Shown: piece by piece, positions 37,441 through 52,519 of the stretch
How positions within the stretch are numbered: position 1 is the stretch's first letter
Layout of the letters: the number at the start of each line of letters is the position of its first letter
Source: Hoplostethus atlanticus
Lineage: Eukaryota > Chordata > Actinopteri > Trachichthyiformes > Trachichthyidae
NCBI GenBank assembly: GCA_034670405.1
Contig: JAXDDX010000005.1
Location: forward strand, 4,283,001 to 4,347,000
Length of the DNA stretch: 64,000 bases
Reading direction: 5' to 3'
Made by a program: the position numbers and the translations under genes
The notes under the pieces: generated by a model
Database searches by the model: none
The model's input: the letters and a program-made list of their open reading frames with translations, nothing else
Told to the model about the DNA's origin: nothing

Positions 37441-37840
37441 CAGGCGTTCTCTCTGTATTGGCCTCACTCGTTATTCAATCAGCCCTTTAAGCAAGGGCAT
37501 GCCCAGCCCTCCCTCTAGAGGAACCAATGACAAGCCGCCACACCCCTACATATACGGATACCTGCCGCATCCGCACCTCTGTCATTTCAGGTTGCATCAC
37601 TGCTGCACCCCACCGCCTCCCCACCACCACCAGTGCCAGGCTCCAGTTGGTCGTCAGAGAGTCTACCCTGCCATGGAAGAGCAGCCTACAGAGGGGGAGT
37701 TTCCCGCTCCTCGGAGATTCACGGGTTTTGCCTCTAACCCATGATCATTCGATTTCAACTGGAGCCACCGCCAATGTTTTCAGATTTCCATTACTACCAA
37801 TAAAGCTTGCTTCTATGTACAAACTACTCTCTCCTGACTG
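37440..37840 (+). repeat. LTR-like or other retroelement end
   Basis: A C/T-rich, ORF-poor block ends with caataaagcttgcttctatg then tacaaactactctctcctga, reminiscent of the polyadenylation and U5 part of an LTR. No TG...CA borders or target duplication could be fixed, so the class is uncertain. Confidence 0.35.
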
Positions 37841-38448
37841 AAATATGTTCCATCATCAGTTCAAAACAGTTTCCAAAGCTGTTTTAATATAATTGTTTAA
37901 CGTGCCGTAATATTAGATTGTACAATTTTGTGCTCATGTGAGTTGCCGTTGAACATCACCGTGCTTGTGTGATTACGATTTTTTTCATTCGGATGCTTCT
38001 GTGTCTGTTTAACCTCAAGTAACACTTTTCATTCATCTGGAAACAGAGTAAATGTTTTATTGGTCTGGGCTCTCTTGAGTCATGACTGCGTGACGAGCGG
38101 GTTGGTGTGTAGACTTGTTCCTGTCTTGTGGTGCCAGTTGTGGTTACTAAGACAGAAGGACGTCAGACTAGGGATTGCAGGTCACTAGCACGAATAGAGA
38201 AGTCATGCATCAGTAGAAGCCTGAGGCAGCAAGTGGAAAACATCAGGTCAAAGCTAAATATCTGCACGCACTCACACGTAAGCACACAAACAGGTGTCTT
38301 TCAAGAAATAGGATATTTTCAGAAAGCCTGATGGTCCTTCAACATGTCTTATTACCGAAGGAGGGTAAACTATCACCAGCAGTTGGTGATCATCATCAAA
38401 CCACTACCAATATAAACAATAATCAATTATATTTTCAGAAAATCATTA

Positions 38449-38482
38449 ATTTATTAATTAATTAATTAATTAATTATTAATT
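38449..38482. repeat. (ATTA)n microsatellite
   Basis: About eight tandem atta/taat units. Confidence 0.9.
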
Positions 38483-38499
38483 TATAATCATTTATATTT

Positions 38500-39140
38500 A
38501 TGGGGCTGCAATAGAGAAAAAGCACCCCATCTCACCTAGTTGAGACCCCGTGGTTTCACCCTATTTGCCCAAATGAATGGTGTCGGGTCACTGGTGGGAA
38601 ATCTTCTCCACATAGGAAGTGACGAATCAAAATTTAAGAGTGAAATCTGACAAAGAATGAAATCCCCACCAGACACTAAGAAGAAGATATTTAGTTTACT
38701 GATGTCATGGAAGTGCACATGGAAGCGTATGAGTGCAAATGCAATGGGACTATTGAATTTTTATTTATGACTTAAATGTTGTACACATATATGAAAAGAA
38801 TGAGTTTGAATTGTTTTATTGCATTTGAATTTTGCTTATCATAAAAGCAAATGACAAATGGCTTTGTCATTATTTCAATGCTGTCAGTGAATGTGCATAC
38901 TAGTATTTGAACATTTAAATTTACATTTTTAATGCATGAAAAAGTGGAAAATTAAAATTGTATTGTGGGATTGCATTAGCATTTTCCAATTTGCATTAAC
39001 ATTTGAATTAAGCTAACTATACGCTTCCATATACATACACTTTCACAGGATTTTATGGGTAATGAAGTTCTTTAAACAGTTGTCTCCCACTGCCACTTGG
39101 GGCCGCCAAAGTTGGGAGTTGTCTTGTGCAGCTTTAACTA
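38500..39140. repeat. dispersed repeat B, copy 3
   Basis: Begins ggggctgcaatagag, includes ggtgggaaatcttctccac and ggaagtgacgaatcaaaa, and ends ccacttggggccgccaaag, gtgcagctttaa. It shares both ends with the 7,630 copy but carries about 400 extra AT-rich bases inside. Confidence 0.55.
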
Positions 39141-39264
39141 GAGACCACTAAACAAGTCACAACTCACTGGTAGCTTCATTAAATGAACCTTGCCCCAAAT
39201 CATAACCTTGTTTCCAGGTGATTGTGTTCTACAGTACATGAATGGTGACATTTCAATGGAGAGT

Positions 39265-39345
39265 CCCATGGTCTAAATGCTGTTTCAGAGGCTTTTCCAT
39301 CCTGACAAGAATAAAGTTCTGAGGGAAACACTAAATACTTGTTGT
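39265..39345 (+). repeat. dispersed repeat C, copy 2
   Basis: tggtctaaatgctgtttcag, aggcttttccatcctg, then gggaaacactaaatacttgt. Related to 35,681 and 54,296. Confidence 0.5.
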
Positions 39346-39349
39346 TTTT

Positions 39350-42300
39350 TTGGCATTAAAATGGTCAGATTTAAAGATATTGAATATTGTGAACCCTACA
39401 GGGGCTGGCCATTATTTTATATAAAGGAATAACCTTAGAAATCCGTATAGAAACCTCAAATCTTAATGAAGAAAACTGGTTTATTTAAGAAAAACTCAGA
39501 TATTCCTGTGTGCAAAAAATAAATCCTTTCTCACCTGTATTTATGGGAGTGCCACACAAACTCCTGCCCAAAGACCTGACCTTTGATTGGTTGTAACGTC
39601 ATACCCAATTATTTACCCTGATTCTACTTACATATCTTATTTAACTGATGCAAGAGGAGGTTCCCTGCACTAATACCTTTTCAATTATTTTCATTTTATT
39701 ACATGCACAATTTCCTCTAAAAACGTATGAAATTAGTAAATATAGATCCTTCATTTCAGTTAAGAAAGGGTTAATTTTGATTAAATAAGGATTGCATGGT
39801 AAAATCTCTACATTTCTATATTTGCACAAGGGCTTCACAAACTTTCAAGCATCACTGTATATCAAACCCAAAGTGTAGAATGGCTACAGGCTGGAACCAC
39901 TGCTATAGGCTCTGTAGTTTCATAATAGGCTATGTGTGGTTCAGCTAGCATGCTTTATACTTTTCCCTGAGCTGGTTAAAGGCAGGTGGCTCTGATTTTA
40001 CCTACTCTCTCCTGCCAGAAGGGCAGCTGATGGCTTGGCGGCTTTAAAGGCTTTTGTGAGACAACAGTCAAGCTTACATGTAACTGTATGTCAGGCCCAC
40101 AGCAGTGGGTCCATGGAAAGTGAGCGTGAGGGCCTTTCATCTGACTGGTACACACTCTCTCATGGTGAATTTGACCCTCGACCCCGTTTCTGGCCCTTCT
40201 TTCTTTGCCCCGAGACAGCGGGTCAGCGAGGTTGAGGGGGGTCACAGGGTGGGAGGGGAGGCATTTGGGAGTTGCTGCATTAAGGGCAGTAAGTCAAAAT
40301 AATGGTCTGGATTACCGCGGACAGCAAGGTCACCCCGGTTAATCTCCTGCGGGAAGTTTTGGATCAGAACCCGATGATCCGGTAATCAACATTCAGCCGC
40401 AGACAGAGACAGAAAGCATTAGGACACCACATGATGCATGAGCACGAAAATAAACAACCGCCGTGCGGCAAAAATAAATGTCACCGTCATGCAAACACCT
40501 GGGACGAGCCTCTCCATCCATCTGTGTCCTCTCAAGGACTAGCAGCTCAGATAGCCATGATCTATAGCAATGCTGCACCCTGTTGGGTATCAGGAGCATT
40601 GCATCCTGAAACCATATTCCCATAGCTTTTGATGGAAGGTACACTCTTGCCATGCTGAAATCCCCTAGTGTCTTGAGAAGCACAATAAACCATATGGAAC
40701 AAGGACATTTAATTTATGACGGAGACCTTAGAAGTATAGTATATAGTCTTTGAATGTGACGTGGAAGCTTGCAAGCTATAGGTCAAGATGAAATGATGGT
40801 CTCAAACCTGGAAGAGTGGAAGGGACTCCTTATGGAGGTTACCATTTCTCAAGCCTCCTTAACACTTCGAAAGGCCATGCTGTGGTCAGCTGATGTCTGT
40901 TTTGAATTTTAGAGATCTCAGCTTTCATGTCCCTAAACATCCCTTTTCCTAAATCCAATTTCTGCACTAACCAGTGTTGCTAGATTCAAAATCATGCAAG
41001 GAAATAGTAATTATAATTAGATTCACTGGATTAATTTCACAGCTTGTTGACACCCAAATCCGCGCACGCCGCAGGCACGCTCACATATGCTCAGAAATAC
41101 CCATGTGTACACCCGCACAGCTATTCACTGACTCCAGCTAAAATAACAGCGGGTTTACCCAACAGGCTGCAGGAATTCCAGTAAAACAGCAGAAAGTCCT
41201 AGAAACACCCAAATCCTATTTGCGGAACAGCCTCCCAGGTTTATTTGAACAGATGACTTTCCTTTAGGAGCTCTAAATAAACGCCACGGCACAGCGTTGA
41301 GCACTGAGGTGCCAGACATCTGTGGGTCACCAGTAGAAGATGAGGGTTAAACATGGGAGAGATAGGTGGACCCATCTGTCCTGAGTGCCTCTCAAGCTGG
41401 AAGGCCATCTCATTTCTATCATGCCAGCATCGTGTGAGTATGGAAAATGGGCAAATGTTTTCATCTGTTACCACCACGGAGGTCATAATGTGCCTGAGCT
41501 GCTCCAGTGGTTTCATGTAGGAGACATTGCAGGTTTGCTTTCATGGCTGTATTACCTTTTTCATCTTTTGTCAAGCTTTTATTTTCAATTTTATGCACCT
41601 GGCACAGGATGAAAAAGAGAAAATGAAAAGACCAAAGAGAGCTAGAGAGAAAGGGACAGAATGGGAGAGAGGCTACGTGATAACAGTCACAAAGGCGTCT
41701 CTCACTTCTCTCATGCAACTATGGCATGACAAGGCTTCCACGTCTCTCTGCAAATGAGACACGAGGCAGCGTAACAACAACAGGGGTTATCGGTTTTTAG
41801 AGGTGAGGATCTGGACCTCGGAGGGGATTGATTGCCACGTGATCGCTAATCAGATGCCGGTGCCAATTCAGTTGAGTGCATGCAGACCCCCCACAACATG
41901 CTTCAAAGCCCCTTTATGACCTTAACCAACTACAGCACTGAACTAGGATGCAGAGATGACGCCGATCTATCTTCGAACACAATAGGGAACCAAAGTCCAA
42001 TAAATGATTGTGCAGTTTAAGCTTGCAGGGCAGCTGCATTTTGCCAAGCTCCAGTAGCTTCGAATGACAATTGGCCCCTTCATCTGATCAGATGGGGCAG
42101 CAGGGACCGTCCTGTTCCGCCAAACAACAAAGCGTTTCCACACAAGTCCAAAAGGGTCCAAACCAAATTGCGTGCCCTCCCTCTCCAGCAACTTCAACAA
42201 AATAGCCGCTCTATATTCTAGTCATTATCCAAATGCTTCTCAAGACACTACTCCACTGTGCTTGTACCGACCATAACTTTTTTTTGGGCTCCTGGCTCGT

Positions 42301-42465
42301 TTTGTTCTCGCCACATGATTAGTGACCTGGGGCCAACGTGCTTTCATTGGATCCGGTTTGATCTCTTGATGCATATCGGCGAGGTCACGCACACTCATCC
42401 ACTGTCTGTCCACATGGGATTGCTGAATCAATAGAACAATCAATGCTGTCACGACTCGGTGCTGC
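39350..42465. other. gene-free interval
   Basis: No gene recognised. Several 60-96 codon frames are open on both strands without splice context, signal or domain. Confidence 0.45.
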
Positions 42466-42469
42466 GCAG

Positions 42470-42600
42470 GCCTAGACGTTAGAGAAACCAGGCTTCTGAA
42501 TGGAGGTTCGCTGATTTGAATCCCCACATCCCTCAGTGACTACCCTAGAGGTGCCCTTGAGCAAGGCACTGAACCCCCAACGGCTCTTTGTTTCCTCTTC
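42470..42600 (-). repeat. Teleost SINE-like repeat, reverse copy
   Basis: Minus-strand reading gives gttcagtgccttgctcaagg then gcacctctagggtag, and then gattcaaatcagcgaacctc. It is the opposite-orientation relative of 15,600-15,795. Confidence 0.55.
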
Positions 42601-42929
42601 CATCTGCCTTTACCTTGTCGAGGCTTGGACTATTCACAGCCTTTTCCTACTCCTGCGGGGCCCTCACCGTCCCACACAGGAACACCTTCGTGACTTCCTT
42701 AATGCAACATGAGCCATGGGAACCGCATGGATCCTGTTTTACGGTGCAATAAAGACTAAGCGCGGCGGGGCTTGGGCTGCATGGCGTTTTCTGTCATATG
42801 CTGCGCAGTGGCCCTACAGCCCTGTGAGATCTAGGCCTGCTGGGAGGCATCTGTTTCGTGACCTGCCGTTGCGACTTCCTGCCAAGTTCAGGAGGATCTT
42901 TTTGGTGATGTATGGAGGAGCATCTGAGG

Positions 42930-43208
42930 GTCTTCTGTCAGATCCAGTAACAGAAGATCCGTTACAGTAATATTATTACTTTCCTCAGTACCGAGGAGTG
43001 TAACTAATTACTATTTTTAATTTCAGTAATAATATTACAGTTACCAATCAGAGAAGTAAATCTTCATTTTTGTTATCACCCCTTCACATCACATTTAAGT
43101 TTCACGGTATGAAGGTAAAAGGAAACAAGCTCAAGTTTTGTATTTGGGGGGGGGGGGGGGGTAAAGAGGAATATATTACATTTTTGGAGTAACAAGCCCA
43201 ACACTGGT
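42930..43208. repeat. MITE-like element ending cccaacactgg
   Basis: Contains gatccgttacagtaatatta, gtaactaattac and ggagtaacaagcccaacact, a combination familiar from abundant fish non-autonomous DNA elements. It includes a 16-base poly-G run (43,146-43,161). Confidence 0.5.
43146..43161. repeat. Poly-G tract (16 G)
   Basis: Sixteen consecutive G residues inside the MITE-like element. Prone to length error in assembly and able to form a G-quadruplex. Confidence 0.9.
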
Positions 43209-43632
43209 CAGATCAATGCATCCATGCACTGCAGACTGCCTATAAACCTCCACATCGCATTACTGTAATAGACATCAAGGAAGACGGTGAAATACCATGG
43301 AAGCCTGACGTTCTGTTCATGAATTCTCTAGTTTCCCTCAGAATGCATGGTTCCCTGAATGATGTCGAGTCGTCAAATGTTAAGGGGAATTGGTCACACT
43401 GTTAGATCATTAATATGAATGGAGATGCTGCAGGAATGCCTTGCTCTCCATTGACGAATGTAGATACATCATGACCTCCACTGCTAGTCGTCCATTCGGT
43501 TGTCCGGTGTATTTTTCTTATTCCCGTGGATAACAGGCCCAATGTAGACGTCACATCAAGATATTTCCAGCGCAGCTACAATGCAGTTTGATAGCAGAAA
43601 AATGCACAGCAGCGCTGAAAGGGAGAAATATC

Positions 43633-44250
43633 CGGCAGCATCACTGCCTACGAGGATAATCTGAAGGACAGGAAGGCTCTGCAGAGAGTAGTGCATTCGG
43701 CTGAACGCACTATTGGAACTACACTCCCCACCCTGCAGGACTTATACACCAGGAGGTGCAGAACCAGAGCCTGCAGGATCATGAAGGATCCTCACCACCC
43801 CAACAACGGACTGTTTTAGCTGCTGCGGTCAGGCAAGCGCCTCCGTAGTCATGCGGCAAAAACAGAGAGACTGAGACGGAGTTTCTTTCCTCAGGCCATC
43901 AGGACTGTGAACTCCGACCTCACCAGGGCCCCCACCAAGACCCACACACTGCCCCTCTTATGCACACACACACTCAAACACTTAGGTAACGACTACACAT
44001 AATTTATATTATATTACATACATACGATTTCCCTTTTTTACTATATTTTTATTTTCAAAGTGCTCTTACTGTAAATATTGTGTTGTTTTTTTATATAGAG
44101 CTCTTACTGTAATACTGTAAATATTGTGTTGGTTTTTTATTGTAAATAGTGTGAACCTGTTATTTTTCCCTTTGCACATTTCTGTTGAGCATTGCCACTT
44201 TTTGCATACTGTGTGTATGTGACAAATAAACTTCTTGAACTTGAACTTGA
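43633..44250 (+). mobile_element. LINE (L2/Rex-like) 3' end
   Basis: The 3' end of a non-LTR retrotransposon. The plus-strand frame from 43,640 encodes a reverse-transcriptase tail: RKALQRVVHSAERTIGTTLP, TLQDLYTRRC, RACRIMKDPHHPNNGLF, then a stop TAG at 43817-43819 where the family reads on, followed by SGKRLRSHAAKTERLRRSFF. A 3' untranslated part with repeated tgtaaatattgtgttg ends in acaaataaacttcttg and tandem aacttg units (44,220-44,250), as in self-priming LINE tails. 5' truncated. Confidence 0.8.
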
Positions 44251-44949
44251 AGAACTCCAAGCAGATACAGTTCCTTTATACAAACACACCCATGTGATAT
44301 TTTACATAGATCCTTTCATCCCCCTCAGCCTCTGTCTGTCGTCCCTATGTTAATTGAGTTGAGTGGAAGTAGTTCTTTCTCACCTTCCTCTAGACCTGTG
44401 AACACCATGTCTCTTGTGCTAATTTCCAATTGATTAAAGGCAACCAAAAGGCCTGCATTGTACTGTAAAAGAGGCCTCCAGACGGCCTTAGTGTATTGTA
44501 TTTTAGTGTATTGTAATGTCTTGCCGAGACAAGACAACCTTGCCTCGGCCAAATATATAATTCCCAACAACTCCTTGCTTGTGGTAGATTATTATTTTTG
44601 TATTTTCACGAATGAAATGTGATTTATGTTCATCTTTTGAAATACAGAGTTTTATCCAACTACAGTGATGGGCGTCTTTATTGCCTTTTGAGGAAGGTAG
44701 ATGTTTGTGTGTGAATCCTGTTTGGGGATGGGTATTCTCTGTCTGTATCTGCAAGTTGTAATCAAGATATCCTACTGTCCCTGAACACAATCCCTACTGT
44801 ATCCCTATCTCATTGGTGTGTCTGTGGTACTCACGTCCACTTCTACTAACTACATCTGAATAAAAGCTCAAATAAAAGTGAATATATACTACTGCTAAAA
44901 CACACAACTGACAACAGTGAATTTGTTTTTGAGCGACTGGCTTTATTTA

Positions 44950-45230
44950 GTGAAAGACAGAGAAAGACCCTGGACAGGTCGCCAATCCATCACAAGGCCA
45001 ACACAGATCGACTGTCAATCACTTTCAGGGCAATTTAGAGTCTCCAATCCACCTGACCTGCATGTCTTTGGACTGTGGGAGGAAACCGGAGGACCCGGAG
45101 GAAACCCACGCCAACACGGGGAGAACATGCAGACTCCACACAGAGAGGAACGGTGTCCTTCTTGCTGTGAGGCCACAGTGCTAACCACTGGGCCACCGTG
45201 TCGCCCACAGGGAGACCTATGAAGGTTTCT
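44950..45230 (+). repeat. LINE 3'-end repeat (teleost type), well preserved
   Basis: Ordered blocks ctggacaggtcgccaatcca, gggcaatttagagtctccaa, ctgcatgtctttggactgtg, ggaggaaacccacgccaaca, ggggagaacatgcagactcc and gctaaccactgggccaccgt. This is one of the most abundant interspersed repeats of ray-finned fish. Its length and end point suggest a 5'-truncated insertion. No coding sequence. Confidence 0.8.
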
Positions 45231-45529
45231 GCTAGCCAAACACCTGAGAACTTGATGATGGCTTTTACACTCGGAAAATATTCACCCACCCGTTAATCTG
45301 AAGTCAGAGAAGCAGCTGCACACTTGAAATATATGTGCTCAGATTTAATCACTTGGGCATCAAATTCTCTGCAACAATTTTACGTGCAGATTTGTGATGC
45401 CCAAGACGTCATCTGAGAAGTTGCAATGGCAGATTAAATTTGTTCTGCCAAGTGCAAGTTTCAAGTGCGGCTGCTACCACATTCATTCAGATGTTCACTT
45501 TTACATCTCTAAATGTTTTCTGTCTTCAA

Positions 45530-46068
45530 TCACAGGTGGATGAATATTTTCTGAGAGTCGTTCTCAGGTGTTTGGCGAGAAAACCTCCATAGGGAACTTC
45601 ACTCCACATCTTCAGCTTTGGTCGCACAGCAGCAGAATGTCCTCATCCACCTTCTTCTGCTTCGTCTAGGGCTTGCTGACCTCTAAAAATCAAAAGAGGA
45701 CAATAAAGCGACCTTGTTGGAATCAACTACAGTGTGGAAGGACTTGACAATTCAGACACAAGTGGAGGTGAATGTCCTACCAGATGTGGAGTGGACCAGG
45801 TCATTGTTCAAGGGAGGACCTGCAGGGCAGCTCAGGGGAACCGAAGGGGTGGCCACAGTGGCAGAGTCCACAGTGGGGCTTGCTGTTGGAGCTCCAACCT
45901 GTGAGGAGACCATTAGTACTATTAACAAGAATCACATTCATTCCTGGTTGAGTCAATTTTTCATTTTTCATTCAGAGATTCCTACCTCTGTGGTGTCCAG
46001 TGATGGAGTCCCCTCAGTTATCACAGCCAGGTGTTTTTATCTCAGGGAGTCCAGAACCGCCTGGGGAT

Positions 46069-46102
<34 letters not shown>

Positions 46103-46560
46103 CATTTTAAGTTCAAGTTTCTAAGAGCAGTATTTGTATCTCCATTGTTTTTGATGTCATTTGGCAGAGACCAATATGTGCTCAAAGTGAACAAGTCTGT
46201 CCTGATATTGGTGATCAGAAACTGCACTTCTAGCGTACTAATGCCTTTTGTCCTCAAATCTTGCAAATTTCACATATGGATGCACATGGTCCCTGATCTG
46301 CTCACATTATGGCCTAACTGGACCATTTCCCTCCTCTTCCACTCTCATCTGAGGGGGGAGTGGAGCTCCGGAGGAAATAATCTTACCTAATTTGGGGGCA
46401 GTTCCTGTCCTGTTCAGGTTCCCCATCACTCAGATTGGGGGCCATGTCTGAGGGTGAACCAAGATGGCACCTGGCTGTGCTTCAGTGGAAGTTCCCCTAG
46501 CGCTGGTGAATGAGGACACATGCAGTTAACATATACTGATACCTCAGATTTGTTGTAGGT
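45530..46560 (-). pseudogene. Degraded tandem copy of last three exons of the HIPK-like kinase
   Basis: On the minus strand this block matches the neighbouring kinase segment 46,570-47,420 exon by exon. 46,425-46,510 and 45,985-46,062 correspond to the exon starting SARGTSTPGV, now split by an (AC)n tract and about 350 bp of unrelated DNA. 45,777-45,894 corresponds to the repeat-bearing exon, still open, with SPTVDSATVATPSVPLS but only one repeat unit. The last exon follows the acceptor near 45,684 but reads only SKP before TAG, so the basic tail is lost. It lacks all kinase-domain exons. It could act as alternative 3' exons for the intact gene or be dead. Confidence 0.7.
46070..46102. repeat. 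(AC)n microsatellite
   Basis: About 16 ac units, sitting within the duplicated kinase tail and interrupting the copy of one exon. Confidence 0.95.
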
Positions 46561-46642
46561 GAGTGAATGAATAGGTGAATATTTTCTGAGCGTAGTTCTC
46601 AGGTGTTCTGCTAGAAAAACACCTACATAGAGGCCACAGGTC

Positions 46643-49370
<2,728 letters not shown>

Positions 49371-49399
49371 GTTTGCTATGGAGGAAAACTGAAAGGAAA

Positions 49400-51010
49400 A
49401 TGGAGACATGGAGAGAATAGAGAGAAAATAGTTACTTCAATCCCTTTAAATATCCAATTAACACAACAGTTAACCTCTCAATGTTAACGTGTCATTCAAC
49501 ATTGAGCATATTCCTATCTGGTGTCAATATTTAACATCAAGTTGGTAAATGTATTCTGCACATTTACTGCTACACATATTAACTTAGATACTTTCCCAAT
49601 ATTTACCGTGCAGAGTAGAAATGGCTGAAACACTGGAGACGATGTAACACTCTACATGAAGGTCATGTTAGTGTGAACACAGTACATTACAGAAGACGGC
49701 TACTTTTAATTGAGTCAAATCATTTTTCTGACTTTTCCTCAAGTCGGAGTTTGAAAAGAGAATATACTTGTCTAGAAACCTGCTCAAGTCAAATCAAAGT
49801 GGTACCTGACTAAACAGATCTTTCACTCCTCTTTCCACCTCTGGTTGGAAGTTCCAGCATCACTGGACCTCAAACACTTAAACATTAAAGAGGAAAACCA
49901 CTGACTTACCTAAATCACGTCGTTCTTCATCCAGTCGCAGTAGTGCAATGACCAAAATCCACATCTAGCACGCATTATGATGCTCAACACGAGTTCCAGG
50001 ACCTGATGATGTTATAATCCACCAAGCACTGTTGTTTTGATTTGAGAATCCAACCAGACAGCATCCTCACACCAAGATCACATTAAGTCCAATAATAATA
50101 GAGTGATCTATGTACTCTTTGATAAATTAAGAAAAATAATGTTTCACTTTAATAGAATTGAGGAAAAAATGCACAAAGTGGGTGGGGTGTGGTGGTGGGT
50201 GACTTTTTGTTGCCACTGTACCAAATGGATTGGATGATAGAGATTTTCATACAACTAATAGAGTAATTACAATGATTTCAATGAAAGAATCCAATAACAT
50301 GTTAATGACTCCTCCTGTGTAAGTGAATGCATGGATGAGTATGTGGTCTTCAGTAATGTAGGGCCTGGTTTCTATGTTGGAAACCTCAAATCCATTTTGA
50401 TCAATGGTGGGGACAATGACTGATCCAACCAATCTGTGGAGTTGACATGTCAAACACACTTTAGATGTCTCAGTTAGTGAGGACAAGGCCACCGTCTCCT
50501 AAACCCAACCTTCTGCTGGGTCCCCACATGACAGGCATGTTTTAACCCATCATGTGATGAGATCTGAAATAAGGAACTAATATGTCTATGGTTTGATGTC
50601 AATAATAATGTTCACAATGTGTTGTCAATAATGTCTATGGTTTGATGTCAATAATAATGTGTAGTGGAGGTGTAGGTCAGTGTAGGACAGTGTAGGGCCT
50701 CCTCCTATTCTGGTCCAGTGCATCCTCTCTCTGTCTCTCTCTGGTTTCATTGGTGAGGAGGAGGCTCTCTGTCCTGCACATCACTGACTCTTCAGCTCTA
50801 GGTTTTTCTCTCTTCAGTTAGATTCTGTAATATCAGTAACCCATGTCTGTAGTTGTCTTTCTGAGAAGGACACAAATCCTCATGCAACAATTAATTTTCA
50901 TCCACAACATTGAATAGATGACGCTGGGCATAGAGAACATTATCATTTTCCTCTGTTGACTCTTCACCCTGTAAATGTAAAGAGGATGGCAGAAGATAAA
51001 AAGCAACAGG
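49400..51010. other. 5' flank of kinase gene; no further gene
   Basis: Contains the probable first, non-coding exon of the kinase (ending 49910 on the minus strand) and its upstream region. 50,590-50,665 holds a duplicated tatggtttgatgtcaataat unit. No other coding sequence recognised. Confidence 0.45.
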
Positions 51011-51079
51011 AAGGAAGAAATAGCAAAAGGTGCAATAAGCAATTTTTCTTGCCACTAGAAGGGGCTACTGAGGATACTC

Positions 51080-51151
51080 CTGGGGCACCAGGAGTTGAAC
51101 CTGGGACCTCTTGATCTGCTGTCAAATGCTCTACCACTGAGCTATACCCCC
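51080..51151 (-). tRNA. tRNA-Cys(GCA)-like gene, probably degenerate or SINE-borne
   Basis: On the minus strand a 72-nt cloverleaf starts GGGGGTATAGCTCAGTGGTA and continues with an anticodon stem TTTGA/TCAAG around loop CAGCAGA, giving anticodon GCA. A perfect T arm follows (CCAGG-TTCAACT-CCTGG). Box A and box B are intact. Two defects stand out: the invariant U33 before the anticodon is A, and the first acceptor pair is G-A instead of G-C. No T-run terminator follows closely downstream. A repeat end (gtgcaataagcaatttttc) lies only about 50 bp away, so it may be a transposed tRNA pseudogene or a SINE head rather than a working gene. Confidence 0.7.
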
Positions 51152-51439
51152 TCTTTTTGGATGCATTCTGGGTAAATGCATGAAAGGAAAATGCAGAGCA
51201 ACAACACAAACCTCAGTGCTCAGTTCCAAGGCAGTTTTGAAACATTGAGTGTCTTCTTTTTCAAAATAAAGGTCTCAGGCAGGTTCATCATAGCGTCATG
51301 TTTTGGCATCAGTCCCTCAGAATCAAAGAGCGAGGGCTTCTTGTAACCCTTTCTTTTACAGTTACCCTAAGTAATAAGTATTTACCAGGTAAATACATAC
51401 ATACAAGTATAGTAAATAACAAAAATGTATACCTGTATA

Positions 51440-52031
51440 CCTGTACGCTCTCTCCTATTGGATCTATTCTGAATCCTAGCAGCTGCGTTTTGGACTAGCT
51501 GCAGGCGAGAGAGAGTCTTGGAAGCCAGAATACAAGGAGTTGCAATAATCAATACGGGATGAATAACTTTTTCCATGTCAGAAAAGGACAGGAATGACCT
51601 GATCTTGGATATGTTTCTTAACTGATAAAAGCAAGACTGAAGAACACTGCACAGGTCAGACCAGAATCAAAAATGACTCCCAGATTTCTGGCTGCTGGTT
51701 CGAGGTTTAGCTGTCAGGTTGGCAAGATTATCAGGAATTTTAGTGGTGGCATCAGGAGGGCCAAATAAGCCAAAGATCATTTGAAACTCATTCAGCCAGA
51801 TTGGAATTTCTCAAATAAATCATTACTGCTCATGTGCATGGTGAAGTGATTACAGACAACCTTTTCCAAAACCCTAGCCAGAAACGAGACTTTAGAAATA
51901 GGTCTACAATTGCTAAGAACGGAAGGGTCCAGGCTGGGCTTTTTAAGTAGCGGCTGGATTTGTGCACGTTTGAAATATGATGGCAAAATGCCAGTAGTTA
52001 ATGAGCAGTTTAGAATAGAATATATGGACAA
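51440..52031 (-). mobile_element. LINE reverse-transcriptase fragment
   Basis: Minus strand. 52031-51792 encodes the fingers region of a non-LTR reverse transcriptase (ILPSYFKRAQIQPLLKKPSL, then SNCRPISKVSFLARVLEKVV). After about 200 bp of scrambled sequence, 51,576-51,440 encodes the C-terminal part (LASKTLSRLQLVQNAAARIQ). The palm with its YxDD active site, expected between them, is missing, so the copy is internally deleted as well as truncated. Not a host gene. Confidence 0.75.
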
Positions 52032-52379
52032 ACAGCATCACAGGCCTCAGGCCCCTAGGGGTTGGGATTATATATCTAGAGGGCACAGAATCTAGAAACA
52101 TCTCCAGTAGTGTTTGTGCTGAGGTCTGCTCAAAGGAGGCAAAGGAGGTTACTCACTTGGCAGCTCACAGTCATCTAATGCTTAGGAGGAACAATCAGAT
52201 TTGTTATGTTTACAATTGTGACGAGGGTTAAAATCTTCTCATATTCAGCAAAGAAAGTGATCAGTGTGTATGTGTCGTCGCCAAATATATTGGGAGCTAA
52301 AACATTTCCCCTGATGGTATGAGAAAGTAGCTAGATTTGTCGCGAGTTGCTAAATCACTTTACCTCCATCGGTAAATTT

Positions 52380-52515
52380 GACAAGGCAACAGCGAGCAAT
52401 GGACCTGGACATTCTGCCCATTTTCCTGCAGATACGTTCCCTCCATTTGTATATGATAATGTGAACAGCTAGTGATGCACACTACTCCTACATCTGCTTC
52501 AAACTGTTGTTTATT
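52380..52515 (+). repeat. Interspersed repeat shared with 8.3 kb
   Basis: gataatgtgaacagctagtg and acatctgcttcaaactg match 8,309-8,360. Fragment only. Confidence 0.4.
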
Positions 52516-52519
52516 TCCT

